Shown: positions 8,473 to 17,866, counted from the stretch's first letter. The stretch: 55,234 nucleotides of DNA from JASFBA01 sp034433695 (GCA_034433695.1 DAOUAK010000008.1:1-55234), one strand, 5' to 3'. Numbers and translations are program-made. The notes: generated by a model not told the origin, from the letters alone.

Positions 8473-8516
8473 GGGATGGGGCAGAAGGTCCAGGCAGTAT
8501 CCCTCTGCCCCATCCC
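8473..8516. repeat. Intergenic hairpin between livK and livH
   Basis: A 13-bp perfect inverted repeat (8473-8485 with 8504-8516) flanks an 18-nt loop. It lies in the 120-nt gap after livK. In ABC operons such structures often protect the 3' end of the highly expressed binding-protein mRNA. Its GGGGCAG composition also fits the palindrome family seen elsewhere in the window. Confidence 0.65.
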
Positions 8517-8543
8517 TGTCCATATCCTGGAGGAATCGAGGCG

Positions 8544-9608
8544 ATGTGGCAACGCTGGCGCTTTCGTATCGAGCCGACCACGCTGATCGTCTGGGGCATC
8601 GGGGTGGCCATCCTGGTCTTTGTCCTGGTGGGAACCGTCTCCACCCTGCGGAGCGGGATATATTCCCTCTCGACCTGGGGTTCTTTCCTAATCTTCGGCC
8701 TGGCGCAGGGGGCCATCTATGCCTTGATCGCCCTGGGCTATACCATGGTTTACGGCGTCCTTTTTATGATCAACTTTGCCCATAGCGAAGTTTTTATGAG
8801 CGGGCCCTATATCGCCTACTTTGTGATCACCCCGATGGCCAAAAGCGGCCTCCTGGACCGACAGCCCGTCCTCTGTCTGCTTCTGACCCTGCTGGTGGCC
8901 ATGCTCGTCTCTACCGTCCTGGCCGTAACGCTGGAACGGGTGGCCTACCGGCCCCTCCGCAAGGCTCCCCGTCTGGTGCCGCTCATCACCGCCATTGGGG
9001 CTTCGTTCTTTCTCCAGTATGCCTTCCGCAGCCTCTTCGGGGCCGACTTCAAGGTCTATCCGGATGTCAAACTCCTGGACGAAACTTCTTGGTCTATTGA
9101 CACCCTGCAGATTCGCCTCCTTTACGTCGTAATCATCGTGGCGGCGGTGGCGATGATGACCGGTCTGTACCTCTTTATCCGCTACGCCAAGACCGGCAAG
9201 GCCATCCGGGCGGTGGCCGAGGACAAAGATGTGGCGGCCCTGATGGGCATTGATGTGAACCGCACCATTTCCACCACCTTCGCCATCGGTGGGGCGCTGG
9301 CCGGGGCGGCCGGCGTGCTCTATGCCCTGATGTTCAAGCAGATTACCCATACGGTGGGCTTTATTCCCGGTATCAAGGCCTTTACCTGCGCCGTGCTGGG
9401 CGGTATCGGGAATATCCCCGGGGCCATGTTCGGCGGCTTTTTCCTGGGGATTTTCGAATCGCTCGGCCCCACCCTCTTCTTCAGCGGCTGGGGCATCCCT
9501 AGCCCGACCCAACTGAAGGACGTCATCGCCTTTACCATGCTCGTTCTGGTGCTTATCTTCCGGCCCACCGGTCTCCTGGGCGAGGTCCTGGCCCGGAAAA
9601 AGGCCTGA
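8544..9608 (+). CDS. livH: Branched-chain-type ABC transporter permease LivH
   Basis: The 354-residue integral membrane protein has eight or more hydrophobic segments and the LivH signature region ALIALGYTMVYGVLFMINFAH near residue 70, plus the EAA-like cytoplasmic loop GKAIRAVAEDKDVAALMGID (about residue 220) that contacts the ATPases. The ATG at 8544 has GGAGG 11 nt upstream; a longer frame from 8466 would translate the intergenic hairpin and is rejected. Pairs with LivM to form the translocation channel. Confidence 0.9.
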   Translation: MWQRWRFRIEPTTLIVWGIGVAILVFVLVGTVSTLRSGIYSLSTWGSFLIFGLAQGAIYALIALGYTMVYGVLFMINFAHSEVFMSGPYIAYFVITPMAKSGLLDRQPVLCLLLTLLVAMLVSTVLAVTLERVAYRPLRKAPRLVPLITAIGASFFLQYAFRSLFGADFKVYPDVKLLDETSWSIDTLQIRLLYVVIIVAAVAMMTGLYLFIRYAKTGKAIRAVAEDKDVAALMGIDVNRTISTTFAIGGALAGAAGVLYALMFKQITHTVGFIPGIKAFTCAVLGGIGNIPGAMFGGFFLGIFESLGPTLFFSGWGIPSPTQLKDVIAFTMLVLVLIFRPTGLLGEVLARKKA

Positions 9609-9629
9609 GCGCGGAAAGGGGGTGCCACC

Positions 9630-11576
9630 GTGCAGGAACGGGTACAACCTCTCGATCGCCTCTGGGAAGCCTGGCAAGCGGTTCGACAGGAACTCGGGCC
9701 GACGCGACGAGGGCTGCGACACGGCCTGGTGCTCGGCGGGGTAGCCGTCTTCCTGGCCCTGTCCGGGCTGTTGGAAATTTTCTCCAAACGCGAGGTCATC
9801 GGCAATGCCCTTTCGATGGGCACCGCCCTTCTCATGCTCCTGGCTTTTTTTGCCGGCCGGCAGGCCTCGGCCACGGTGCGAAAAGAAACCGACCGCCCGA
9901 TTCCTCCCCTTCTGGCCGGAGCCTTTTCGGGAGGCGGGGTGGGTCTCCTGTTGGCCCTCCTGGCGATCCTGGTCGGCCAGGTGAACATGCGCGACATCTT
10001 CGTCTACGCCACTCCGACGCTGGTCGAACTCTTGACCCTGGGACTGGCCCTCGAACTGGTCATCCCTGTCCTGATCGTCGGAGGGGCTGTGGTGGGAGGC
10101 CTGGGGGCGACCCTGGATGACCTGCCGGCGCTCTTCCGGCGCATGGCCGGTGCAGGGGTGGGCCTGCTCTTCCTGGTCTCTCTGCTCCGCGAACTGTTCC
10201 AGGACCTCCTGGTGAACCAGGGCCTTCCCCGCGCCCAGCAGGGCTTTCTCTTTGCCGGGAAGGGCCTTTCGCCCTGGGGCGTGCTGATTCTCCTGGGAAT
10301 CGGTGCCGGCTGGGTCTACCTGCGTCCCCATGCTCGGCGCTGGCTGAGCACTCCGCTGGGCCGGCTGATCGGGCTTTCCCTGGAAGGATGGGCGGCCCTC
10401 TACATTGCCCTGGTCTTCCTGGAGCGGCTCGTTCTCATCTGGCGGCCTGAGGTGGCCTCGGTATCCCTGATTGTCCGCCTGGCCCTCTGGGGAGGCAGCG
10501 CCCTTGTCTGGGGACTTCTGCTAGCCCTGAGCGATCCCTGGCGTCGGCAGGTCCAGGAGCGCTTCCAGCGGCCGCGCAGCAGCCAGGTGGCCAATACCTT
10601 CCTTCTGGTGAACGTCCTCCTGATCCTGCCCCTTCTGCTGGGAATTCGCTGGAGCGATGTCCTGGACAACATCGGCCTCTATGTCCTGATGGGCTTGGGG
10701 CTGAACATCGTGGTCGGCTTCGCCGGCCTGCTCGACCTGGGGTACGTGGCCTTTTTTGCCATCGGTGCCTATACGGCCGGCTTCCTGACCTCCCGTCTGG
10801 CCCAGGAATTCTCGGTGCGGGGAGTAATCGGCTGGTCGTTCTGGGCAGCCTGGCCGGTAGCCATCCTGCTGGCTGCCCTGGCCGGCATCCTTCTGGGTAT
10901 TCCGGTGCTGCGCATGCGCGGCGACTACCTGGCCATCGTCACGCTGGGCTTTGGGGAAATCATCCAGAAACTGGCCAACTCCGATCTCCTCAAGCCGTAC
11001 ATCGGCGGGGCACAGGGAATCCTCGATATTCCCAAGCCGGTGCTGATGGGGAAACCGCTGATCGGTTCCCAGGAACTCTATTACCTTATTTTCCTCAGCG
11101 TCCTTCTGGTCATCTACATCTCCCTGCGGCTGGCCCCCTCGCGGATCGGGCGGGCCTGGATGGCCATGCGCGAAGACGAGGATGTGGCCGAAGCGATGGG
11201 GATTCATCTGGTTTCCTACAAACTCCTGGCCTTTGCCGTGGGGGCCGCCTTCTCCGGGATGGCCGGGGCCATCTTTGCCAGCAAACTCTCCTCGATCTTT
11301 CCCAACAGTTTCAGCCTGCTCATTTCGATCAACGTCCTCTGCCTGATCATCGTGGGAGGGATGGGCAGCATCCCCGGGGTGGTGGTCGGCGCGCTTATCC
11401 TGGTCGGGCTACCTGAGGTATTGCAGGAGTTTGCCGAATACCGGTTGCTCTTTTACGGAGCCCTGCTGGTCTTTATGATGCTGGCCCGGCCGGAAGGGTT
11501 CTGGCCGGCCCGTCGTCGCTTCCGTCCGGGGACGGAGGCGACCGGCGGCGAAGGGCCGGCCGTACAGACAGGATGA
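9630..11576 (+). CDS. livM: LivM permease with a large N-terminal membrane extension
   Basis: The 648-residue product is about twice the usual LivM length. Residues 330-640 form the classic permease with GLGLNIVVGFAGLLDLGYVA and the EAA-like loop SRIGRAWMAMREDEDVAEAMGI. Residues 1-320 are an additional membrane region with roughly seven or eight hydrophobic segments (for example LVLGGVAVFLALSGLLEIF) and no domain that I recognise. The GTG start at 9630 is preceded by AAAGGGGGTG. No stop or frame break lies between the two halves, so this is one polypeptide. The extension may regulate or scaffold the transporter; this is inference. Confidence 0.85.
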   Translation: MQERVQPLDRLWEAWQAVRQELGPTRRGLRHGLVLGGVAVFLALSGLLEIFSKREVIGNALSMGTALLMLLAFFAGRQASATVRKETDRPIPPLLAGAFSGGGVGLLLALLAILVGQVNMRDIFVYATPTLVELLTLGLALELVIPVLIVGGAVVGGLGATLDDLPALFRRMAGAGVGLLFLVSLLRELFQDLLVNQGLPRAQQGFLFAGKGLSPWGVLILLGIGAGWVYLRPHARRWLSTPLGRLIGLSLEGWAALYIALVFLERLVLIWRPEVASVSLIVRLALWGGSALVWGLLLALSDPWRRQVQERFQRPRSSQVANTFLLVNVLLILPLLLGIRWSDVLDNIGLYVLMGLGLNIVVGFAGLLDLGYVAFFAIGAYTAGFLTSRLAQEFSVRGVIGWSFWAAWPVAILLAALAGILLGIPVLRMRGDYLAIVTLGFGEIIQKLANSDLLKPYIGGAQGILDIPKPVLMGKPLIGSQELYYLIFLSVLLVIYISLRLAPSRIGRAWMAMREDEDVAEAMGIHLVSYKLLAFAVGAAFSGMAGAIFASKLSSIFPNSFSLLISINVLCLIIVGGMGSIPGVVVGALILVGLPEVLQEFAEYRLLFYGALLVFMMLARPEGFWPARRRFRPGTEATGGEGPAVQTG

Positions 11577-11589
11577 CGAGGAGCACGCG

Positions 11590-12498
11590 ATGGCCTTGCT
11601 GAATGCCCGAGGGGTAACCAAGCGTTTCGGCGGCCTGGTGGCCGTCAACCGCTTCGACTTTGACATCGAAGAAGGAGCCATCGTCAGTCTGATCGGCCCC
11701 AACGGGGCCGGCAAGACCACCTTCTTCAACTGTGTCACCGGTTTCTACCGGCCGGAGGAGGGGGAGATCGTCTTTCGCGGTGTCCCTCTGGTGGGGCTTT
11801 CCCCCGACCGCATTGCCCGGCTGGGCATCGCCCGCACCTACCAGAACATCCGCCTCTTTCCCAAGATGACGGTGCTCGAAAACGTCCTGGTGGGCCAGCA
11901 CCACCTTCTCAAGGCCAACTTCCTGGGCATCGTCCTGGGGACGCCATCCGGGAAGGCGTTGGAACGCGCCGCCGAACGCCTTCGGTCCGGGAATTCCTCC
12001 GGCTGGCAAAAAGGCTTGGCCGTCTTCCTGGAGGATTTGAGCCGGGCCCTTCGAGAAGCCGGCCATCTCCTTCTGGGGACGCCCGATCTGGCGGCCGAGG
12101 AAGAGCGGGCTCGGGAGGAGGCGCTGCGGCTGCTGGATTTCGTCGGGCTGCGTGGCCAGGAGGAGGAACTGGCCCAGAACCTGCCCTACGGGGCCCAGCG
12201 CCGGCTGGAGATCGCCCGCGCCCTGGCCGGCCGGCCACGCCTCCTTCTCCTGGACGAGCCGACGGCCGGGATGAACCCCCGCGAAGTGGAGGAGATGATG
12301 GACCTCATCCGGCGACTGCGCCGGGAGCAGGGCCTGACCATCTTCCTCATCGAGCACCGGATGAAGGTGGTGATGGGCATCTCCGACCGGGTAACGGTGC
12401 TGGACTATGGGGTCAAGATCGCCGAGGGCACCCCGGAGGAGATTCAAAATAACCCTCGGGTGATCGAGGCTTACCTGGGAAAAAGGAGGGTGGCCTGA
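11590..12498 (+). CDS. livG: ABC transporter ATPase LivG with helical insertion
   Basis: The 302-residue ATPase has Walker A GPNGAGKTT (about residue 36), Q-loop region ARTYQNIRLF, ABC signature LPYGAQRRLE, Walker B LLLLDEP and H-loop IEH. Typical LivG proteins have about 255 residues; the extra 40-45 residues form a charged, helix-prone insertion (about residues 121-165) in the helical subdomain. GAGGAG precedes the start. Its stop overlaps the livF start by 1 nt (TGATG). Confidence 0.9.
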   Translation: MALLNARGVTKRFGGLVAVNRFDFDIEEGAIVSLIGPNGAGKTTFFNCVTGFYRPEEGEIVFRGVPLVGLSPDRIARLGIARTYQNIRLFPKMTVLENVLVGQHHLLKANFLGIVLGTPSGKALERAAERLRSGNSSGWQKGLAVFLEDLSRALREAGHLLLGTPDLAAEEERAREEALRLLDFVGLRGQEEELAQNLPYGAQRRLEIARALAGRPRLLLLDEPTAGMNPREVEEMMDLIRRLRREQGLTIFLIEHRMKVVMGISDRVTVLDYGVKIAEGTPEEIQNNPRVIEAYLGKRRVA

Positions 12499-13211
12499 TG
12501 GCGCTCCTGGAAGTGCGCGACGTTCATACCTACTATGGCCACATCCATGCCTTGCAGGGCATCTCTCTGGAGGTAGAGGAAGGGGAGATCGTCACGCTCA
12601 TCGGAGCGAACGGGGCCGGGAAGACGACCACCTTGAACACCATTTGTGGCATACTTCAGCCGGCCCGGGGGGAGATTTTCCTGGAGGGCCGGCCGATCCA
12701 CGGCCTGCCGGCCCACGAGATTGTACGCCGGGGCGTAGCCCAGGTGCCGGAAGGCCGGCGGATTTTCTCCCGTCTCACCGTGCTGGAGAACCTGGAGATG
12801 GGCGCCTATGCCCGTACCGACCGGAACGGCATCGCTCAGGATATCGAGCGCATCTTTGCCCTCTTCCCCCAACTCAAGGACCGCCGCCGGCAGGTCGGTG
12901 GCACCCTCTCCGGGGGGGAGCAGCAGATGCTGGCCATCGGCCGGGCACTGATGGCCCGCCCGCGTATCCTCCTTCTCGACGAGCCTTCGATGGGGCTGGC
13001 ACCCATCCTGGTGGAACGCATCTTTGAGACGATTCAGGAGATCAACCAGGCGGGGACGACCATCCTTCTGGTGGAACAGAACGCCCTGATGGCCCTCTCG
13101 GTAGCCCACCGGGGGTACGTCCTCCAGACCGGCCAGATCGTCCTCTACGACACGGCGGCGAACCTCCAGGAGAACGAGATGGTGCGCAAATCGTACCTGG
13201 GCGGAGCATAA
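12498..13211 (+). CDS. livF: ABC transporter ATPase LivF
   Basis: The 237-residue ATPase has Walker A GANGAGKTT, signature LSGGEQQ, Walker B ILLLDEP and H-loop VEQNA. Length and motifs are standard for LivF, which energises the LivHM channel together with LivG. It is the last gene of the liv operon, translationally coupled to livG and followed by a terminator hairpin. Confidence 0.92.
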   Translation: MALLEVRDVHTYYGHIHALQGISLEVEEGEIVTLIGANGAGKTTTLNTICGILQPARGEIFLEGRPIHGLPAHEIVRRGVAQVPEGRRIFSRLTVLENLEMGAYARTDRNGIAQDIERIFALFPQLKDRRRQVGGTLSGGEQQMLAIGRALMARPRILLLDEPSMGLAPILVERIFETIQEINQAGTTILLVEQNALMALSVAHRGYVLQTGQIVLYDTAANLQENEMVRKSYLGGA

Positions 13212-13213
13212 AG

Positions 13214-13281
13214 CCCCGAGGGCCGGGGACTTTTCCGGCAACCGCCCCGCAAACTGCCGCTACGGCGTGGGGCCTGCCGGA
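13214..13281. terminator. Terminator region between convergent liv and oxidoreductase operons
   Basis: Three bases after the livF stop, CCCCG (13214-13218) pairs with CGGGG (13224-13228) over a 5-nt loop, followed by AC and TTTT. A second stem pairs TCCGGCA (13234-13240) with TGCCGGA (13275-13281) around a GC-rich core. Both lie in the 118-nt gap between converging genes and can serve either strand. No gene is seen in the gap. Confidence 0.5.
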
Positions 13282-13329
13282 TGGATCCTTTCTGCGACCT
13301 CTATCCGATCGCCTCGAGGGTTCTCACCG

Positions 13330-14484
13330 CTATTTTAACCTTTCCTGCCCGGCAAACTCCCGGTACGGCGAAAGGTACTCCAGGACCAGGCGGTCTTCCT
13401 CCTCCGGCCGGCCCTGGACCATCCGGGCCAAAAGTTCCCCCAGGCCCGGCCCCAGCATAAAGCCCTGCCCGCACATCCCCACGGCCAGGAGAAAACCTTC
13501 TACCTCCCGCGCCCAGCCCACGATGGGGAAACCGTCGGGGGTCATAGGGTAGAGGCCGCGCCAGGTGCGTCGCACGCGGATATTCTTCAGGCGGGGCATC
13601 ACCTCCACCATCCGGCGGGCTACCATCGGCAGGAAGTCGCTCGTCTCGCGGGTATCCGTTCCCCAGATGCTCGGGCTGGGGGTGATGCAGAAGAGCACCT
13701 GGCCGGTGTAGTGCTGGTAGAAGTAATAGTTGGCCGAGCCGGGGACGGGCCGGATGTCCACCACCATCGGGTTCAGGAAACGGGCCACCGGCTCGGTGAC
13801 GGCGGCCTCGTGGGAGTCGGGTCGCACCGGGATCTCCAGGCCGGCCCATCCCGCCACCTCCGCCGCCCAGGCGCCGGCCGCGTTGATGACGACCTCGGCC
13901 CCGTACTCGCCTCGATCGGTTCTCACCCCACACACCCGTCCGCCCCGGATGAGCAGCCCGCCGACATTTTCGGAAAAGTGGAACTCGGCTCCTCTTTCCC
14001 GGGCGTGCCGGTAAAAGGCGTGGATCGCCAGAAGCGGCGAGGCGTGCCCGTCGTCCGGAGAAAAGGTGCCCCCGATCAGGCCCTCCGGGTTGAGGTCGGG
14101 GATGACCTCCAGCAGGTCCTCCTTATCCAGCCAGCGGATGTTTAGCCCATAGGCCTGCTGGATGGAAAGGAGTTCCTTGAGGATTTTTTCCTCCCGTTCG
14201 CGGTAGGCGACAAAGGAGTATCCCCCCTTGTACCACTCGATCTCATCTCCGTACCGCTCTTTCCAGGTGGAGATAATTTCAATGGAGCGCAGACAGAGGC
14301 GTATCTTGGCCGGGTCGGAGTGGGTGGCCCGGATGCCGCCGATGGCCGCCTTGTTAGAACCCTGCCCGACGCTGGGCAACCGGTCCAGAACCAGGGTACG
14401 CAGCCCGGCCTGGGCAAGGTAGAAGGCGGCCGGTGTCCCAACGCTTCCCGCGCCGATGATGATCACGTCATAGGTTTTGGGCAT
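13330..14484 (-). CDS. FAD-dependent amine oxidoreductase, DAO family (HcnC/SoxB-like)
   Basis: The 384-residue product starts with the Rossmann dinucleotide motif DVIIIGAGSVGTPAAFYLA (GxGxxG) and ends with the DAO-family element PDGFPIVGWA plus LAVGMCGQGFMLGPG near the C terminus. The family oxidises secondary or primary amines of small amino acids (sarcosine, glycine, proline, opines). GAGGAGGAAGGCG precedes the ATG. It overlaps the upstream 700-residue iron-sulfur flavoprotein gene by 17 nt, so the two are likely subunits of one dehydrogenase, as in HcnBC, opine oxidase OoxAB or dye-linked proline dehydrogenases. Substrate not determined. Confidence 0.82.
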   Translation of the reverse strand: MPKTYDVIIIGAGSVGTPAAFYLAQAGLRTLVLDRLPSVGQGSNKAAIGGIRATHSDPAKIRLCLRSIEIISTWKERYGDEIEWYKGGYSFVAYREREEKILKELLSIQQAYGLNIRWLDKEDLLEVIPDLNPEGLIGGTFSPDDGHASPLLAIHAFYRHARERGAEFHFSENVGGLLIRGGRVCGVRTDRGEYGAEVVINAAGAWAAEVAGWAGLEIPVRPDSHEAAVTEPVARFLNPMVVDIRPVPGSANYYFYQHYTGQVLFCITPSPSIWGTDTRETSDFLPMVARRMVEVMPRLKNIRVRRTWRGLYPMTPDGFPIVGWAREVEGFLLAVGMCGQGFMLGPGLGELLARMVQGRPEEEDRLVLEYLSPYREFAGQERLK

Positions 14485-16570
14485 CGCCTTCCTCCTCGAT
14501 ACCGGCAAAGATGCCCAGCGGAACTTCGATAAAGAGGGGACGTTTGGGCTGGTCCACGACCTCGGCCTCGGGGATGCCCTCCTCGCGGAAGAGGCGGTGG
14601 ATGAGCGGGGTACAGGTCTTGGCCCCGCAGGCTCCCATGCCGGCCCGCGTGACTGCCTTGATCTCGCTGATGTCGCGCATGCCCTGGCGGATGAGGGCGC
14701 GGATCTCGCCGGCCGTCACCCGTTCGCAGCGGCAGATCACCACGTCGTCGTCGGTGCGCTCAATGACCTGCGGAAGCGGCCGGCCCACCTCCTCCCGTTG
14801 TACCCGCAGGCCGGCGATGCGCCGGGCATACGCCCGGGGGGCCCGCACCTGGACGGCGATGGTGCGGTCGTTGGCCCGGCGTGCCTTTACGCCGACCACC
14901 TCCACCTCGCCCAGGACGTGGCCCCCGGTATCCAGCACGGTCACCCGGTCCCCCACCTCGATGGTCTCCCGCAGGAATTCGTAGGGCAGCGTCACCGTGG
15001 GGTATTCCGCATCCTGGCGGTAATCCACCAGGGTGATGGCCAGGCCGGGACAGACCATGACGCAGCGTTCACAGCCGGTGCAGCCCTTGTCCGGGCCCTC
15101 GACCACGAAGGTGGGGGTACGGCGGATGTCGCCCTCGATGCGAATCAAATGGCGCGGGCAGGCCGTTACGCAGGGGTCGCAAGGGATTTCCTGGAGGCAG
15201 TGGAGGACGGGAAAGACGCCGGTTTCGGCCTGGGGGACGTCCTCCGGGGAAACTTTTCCGGGTTTGGACTTGAGCACCTCGGCCATCTGTACCCAGGTGG
15301 CCGGCACCTCCTCCTCCGTTCGGCCCAGGAAGCGGGCCATCTCGAGCCCGCGTATCCTTCCGGAGAAGATGGCGGCCGAGGCCTCGGCGATCTCCTCGGC
15401 ATCTCCGGCGGCAAAGGCCGGCAGGCCGAACTCCCGGGCCTTGAGGTAGAACTCGTTCACCGGATCCAGCCCCACGGCGATGAGCACCGTATCGCAGGCC
15501 AAGGTGCGTTCGCTTCCGGGAACCGGCCGGAAGTGCTCGTCCACCCGGGCGATGGTGACCGATTCGACCGCCTCCTGGCCGTTGGCGCTCAGGATGGTGT
15601 GGGAAGTGTAGATGGGGACACCCAGGCGGAGGAGTTTGTCCTTGTGCACCTTGTAACCCCCGCATTCGGGCAGAATCTCGGCCAACCCGACCACCTGGAT
15701 GCCGGCCTGCAGGGCGTGGTAGCCGGCGATCAACCCCACGTTTCCCCCGCCGACGATAAAGAGGCGTTCGGCCGGCCGCACCAGGTCGCGGTTGACCAGG
15801 GTCTGGAAGGCTCCGGCCCCATAGACCCCCGGCAGGGTATTGCCCCGGAAGGCCAGCGATCTCTCCCGGGCCCCGGAGGCGCAGAGGAGCACCTGGGGGC
15901 GGACCAGGACATAGCGCCGGCCCTCGCGCAGGATGCCGACCTTGTGATCGGAAAAGACGGCCAGGGCCGTGCTTCGCAGCCAGATGTGCACGCAGTCCAG
16001 GGCGCGCACCTCACTTTCCAGGCGGGCGGCGATATCGATGCCCCGCGTGCCGGCGTAGACGGCTTCGGTGGAGCCGAAGAAACGATGGGTCTGGAGGACG
16101 AGTTTCCCGCCCAGGCGGTGCTTGTCGTCCACCAGGATCGTTTCGATGCCGCGCCGACCCAGTTCGATGGCGGCGGAAAGGCCGGCCGGCCCGCCCCCGA
16201 TCACCAGCGCCGGGACGGAGATTTCCTCGATGGCGCTCATGGCCGGCACCCGCGTCACCCGGGGCAGTTCCGGCAAACCCTCCACCGGTTCCACCCGCAT
16301 TCCGGGACGGACCGGCTCCATGCATGACTTGACGGGCTGGCCGTCGGCCAGGACCAGGCACTGGGCACACTGGCCGTTGGCGCAGAAGATCCCCTGGGGA
16401 GCGCCGTCCCTGGGGTGATGGCCGAAGATGCGCACCCCGTTGGCAAAGAGGGCGGAAGCGATCGTCTCGCCCTGCCGGGCCAGGAGTTCGCGCCCCTGCC
16501 AGAAAAAGGCCACCCGTTCCCGTTCCTCGACCGGAAGGATCGGGTGGCGAACGATGCGGTGTTGGTCCAT
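14468..16570 (-). CDS. Fused 2Fe-2S / FAD-NAD(P) / 4Fe-4S / BFD oxidoreductase (HcnA-HcnB fusion type)
   Basis: The 700-residue multidomain protein has, in order: an HcnA-like 2Fe-2S domain with CANGQCAQC and a later Cys (about residues 20-100), an FAD/NAD-binding region starting at LVIGGGPAGLSAA (about 130-420), a Cys-rich segment CDPCVTACPRH, a ferredoxin motif CTGCERCVMVCPG (about 490-510), a beta-barrel-like segment, and a C-terminal BFD-like [2Fe-2S] domain with CRCE and CGAKTC. This is the electron-transfer subunit of sarcosine, opine or proline dehydrogenase-type complexes, with extra 4Fe-4S capacity that suggests a ferredoxin or quinone acceptor. AAGGAGGCTATC precedes the ATG. Confidence 0.85.
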   Translation of the reverse strand: MDQHRIVRHPILPVEERERVAFFWQGRELLARQGETIASALFANGVRIFGHHPRDGAPQGIFCANGQCAQCLVLADGQPVKSCMEPVRPGMRVEPVEGLPELPRVTRVPAMSAIEEISVPALVIGGGPAGLSAAIELGRRGIETILVDDKHRLGGKLVLQTHRFFGSTEAVYAGTRGIDIAARLESEVRALDCVHIWLRSTALAVFSDHKVGILREGRRYVLVRPQVLLCASGARERSLAFRGNTLPGVYGAGAFQTLVNRDLVRPAERLFIVGGGNVGLIAGYHALQAGIQVVGLAEILPECGGYKVHKDKLLRLGVPIYTSHTILSANGQEAVESVTIARVDEHFRPVPGSERTLACDTVLIAVGLDPVNEFYLKAREFGLPAFAAGDAEEIAEASAAIFSGRIRGLEMARFLGRTEEEVPATWVQMAEVLKSKPGKVSPEDVPQAETGVFPVLHCLQEIPCDPCVTACPRHLIRIEGDIRRTPTFVVEGPDKGCTGCERCVMVCPGLAITLVDYRQDAEYPTVTLPYEFLRETIEVGDRVTVLDTGGHVLGEVEVVGVKARRANDRTIAVQVRAPRAYARRIAGLRVQREEVGRPLPQVIERTDDDVVICRCERVTAGEIRALIRQGMRDISEIKAVTRAGMGACGAKTCTPLIHRLFREEGIPEAEVVDQPKRPLFIEVPLGIFAGIEEEGDAQNL

Positions 16571-16613
16571 GATAGCCTCCTTGCCTGAACATCGGGCCTC
16601 GTTGCCGGACGGT

Positions 16614-16622
16614 ATTATAGCA
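16614..16622 (-). promoter_or_regulatory. Extended -10 promoter of the oxidoreductase operon
   Basis: On the minus strand the sequence TGCTATAAT is an extended -10 element (TG-N-TATAAT) about 45 nt upstream of the 16570 start. No good -35 is visible, which is common for extended -10 promoters. It sits in the 69-nt gap after the FtsX-type permease gene. Confidence 0.6.
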
Positions 16623-16639
16623 CAACTTTTGGGCGCGCC

Positions 16640-17866
16640 CTATTCGTACCGCAGCGCCTCGATCGGGTGGAGCGAGGCGGCCCGCATGGCCGGGTAGATG
16701 CCGAAGAAAAGCCCGACCATCGCCGAGAAGCCGGTGGCAAGGAGGACGATCTCCGGGGTCAGCACGGCCTGAATCTGGGGCTCGATGCGCGAAACCAGGC
16801 CGGCCCCGAATAGGCCCAGAACGATTCCCACCGCCCCTCCCAGCACACTCAGCACCATCGCCTCGATGAGGAACTGCCAGAGGATGTCCCGCCGCTTGGC
16901 CCCCACCGCCTTGCGGATGCCGATCTCCCGCGTCCGCTCGGTCACCGAAACCAGCATGATGTTCATGATGCCGATGCCGCCGACCAGAAGCGAGATGCCG
17001 GCAATCGCCCCCAGGAAGATGGTCAGGATGCCGATGATGGAACCGGCCACTTGAATCACATCCTCCTGGGTGATGAGGGAAAAGTCGTTGTCCTGATAGG
17101 TCAGTTTGTGGCGTTCACGCAAAATCAAGGTCACTTCTTCGATGGCCGTCTCCACACTTTCCTTGTCCAGGGCGGAAATGTAGATGAGAGAGACGGGGAA
17201 ATCCCCACTGGCCGTGCGTAACCCGAAGATACGCGCCGCCGCCGTGGTGAGCGGTACATAGACATAATTATCCTGGGAGGGGCCGAAGCCGCTGGCTCCC
17301 TTGGGTTCCATCACGCCGACCACGCGGCAGGGCACATCCCGCACCTTGACCGTCTGGCCGATGGGATAGCGTTCCCCGAAGAGGGTGCGCACGACTTCCT
17401 GCCCCAGGACGCAGACCCGGCTGAAGGTGGTCAGGTCCTCCGGTTCGATGAAGCGTCCCTCCACCACATGGGCGTTGCGGACATAGGCGTACTCCGGGGT
17501 TACCCCCAAGATGGTGGCCTGCCCTTCACTTTTTCCGAAGACGACGGTGGCGGTGCGCTGGATGGTGGGGGCCACCGCAACCACGCTGGGGGCGCGGCCC
17601 GGATCGTTCAGGGCCAGGGCATCGCGGTAGGTCAGCGGCAGGACGCGCTGCTGCTCGCCGCCGAAGGTGCCGGAAAAAGCGATGAGCAGGTTGGAGCCGA
17701 TGCCCTGAATCTGTTGCTCCACCGTGGCCTGCACGCCCTGCCCCAGCGAAAGGAGGGCGATCACGGCGGCCACGCCGATGATGATGCCCAGCATGGTCAG
17801 GATGGAACGCAGTTTATTCGCCCCAAGCGCCCGCAGAGCGATGCGCAAACTTTCCCAGAGGTTCAT
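16640..17866 (-). CDS. MacB-like ABC transporter permease (FtsX fold)
   Basis: The 408-residue product has one N-terminal membrane helix (ILTMLGIIIGVAAVIALLSLG), a large extracytoplasmic MacB_PCD domain (about residues 45-270) and three C-terminal helices of the FtsX domain, ending with AMRAASLHPIEALRYE as in MacB/LolCE family permeases. It overlaps the ATPase gene by 4 nt (ATGA) and completes a tripartite-style cassette with the adaptor upstream. It likely exports a peptide, macrolide-like compound or lipoprotein by the mechanotransmission mechanism known for MacB. Confidence 0.87.
   Translation of the reverse strand: MNLWESLRIALRALGANKLRSILTMLGIIIGVAAVIALLSLGQGVQATVEQQIQGIGSNLLIAFSGTFGGEQQRVLPLTYRDALALNDPGRAPSVVAVAPTIQRTATVVFGKSEGQATILGVTPEYAYVRNAHVVEGRFIEPEDLTTFSRVCVLGQEVVRTLFGERYPIGQTVKVRDVPCRVVGVMEPKGASGFGPSQDNYVYVPLTTAAARIFGLRTASGDFPVSLIYISALDKESVETAIEEVTLILRERHKLTYQDNDFSLITQEDVIQVAGSIIGILTIFLGAIAGISLLVGGIGIMNIMLVSVTERTREIGIRKAVGAKRRDILWQFLIEAMVLSVLGGAVGIVLGLFGAGLVSRIEPQIQAVLTPEIVLLATGFSAMVGLFFGIYPAMRAASLHPIEALRYE

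Noticed and set aside
14477..16327. A 616-codon open frame on the plus strand opposite the oxidoreductase gene.
   Set aside because: Its translation is Gly/Asp/His-rich without motifs, and the opposite strand encodes a clear multidomain protein; this is a GC-driven shadow. The same applies to the 442-codon frame opposite livK and the 547-codon frame opposite livH/livM.
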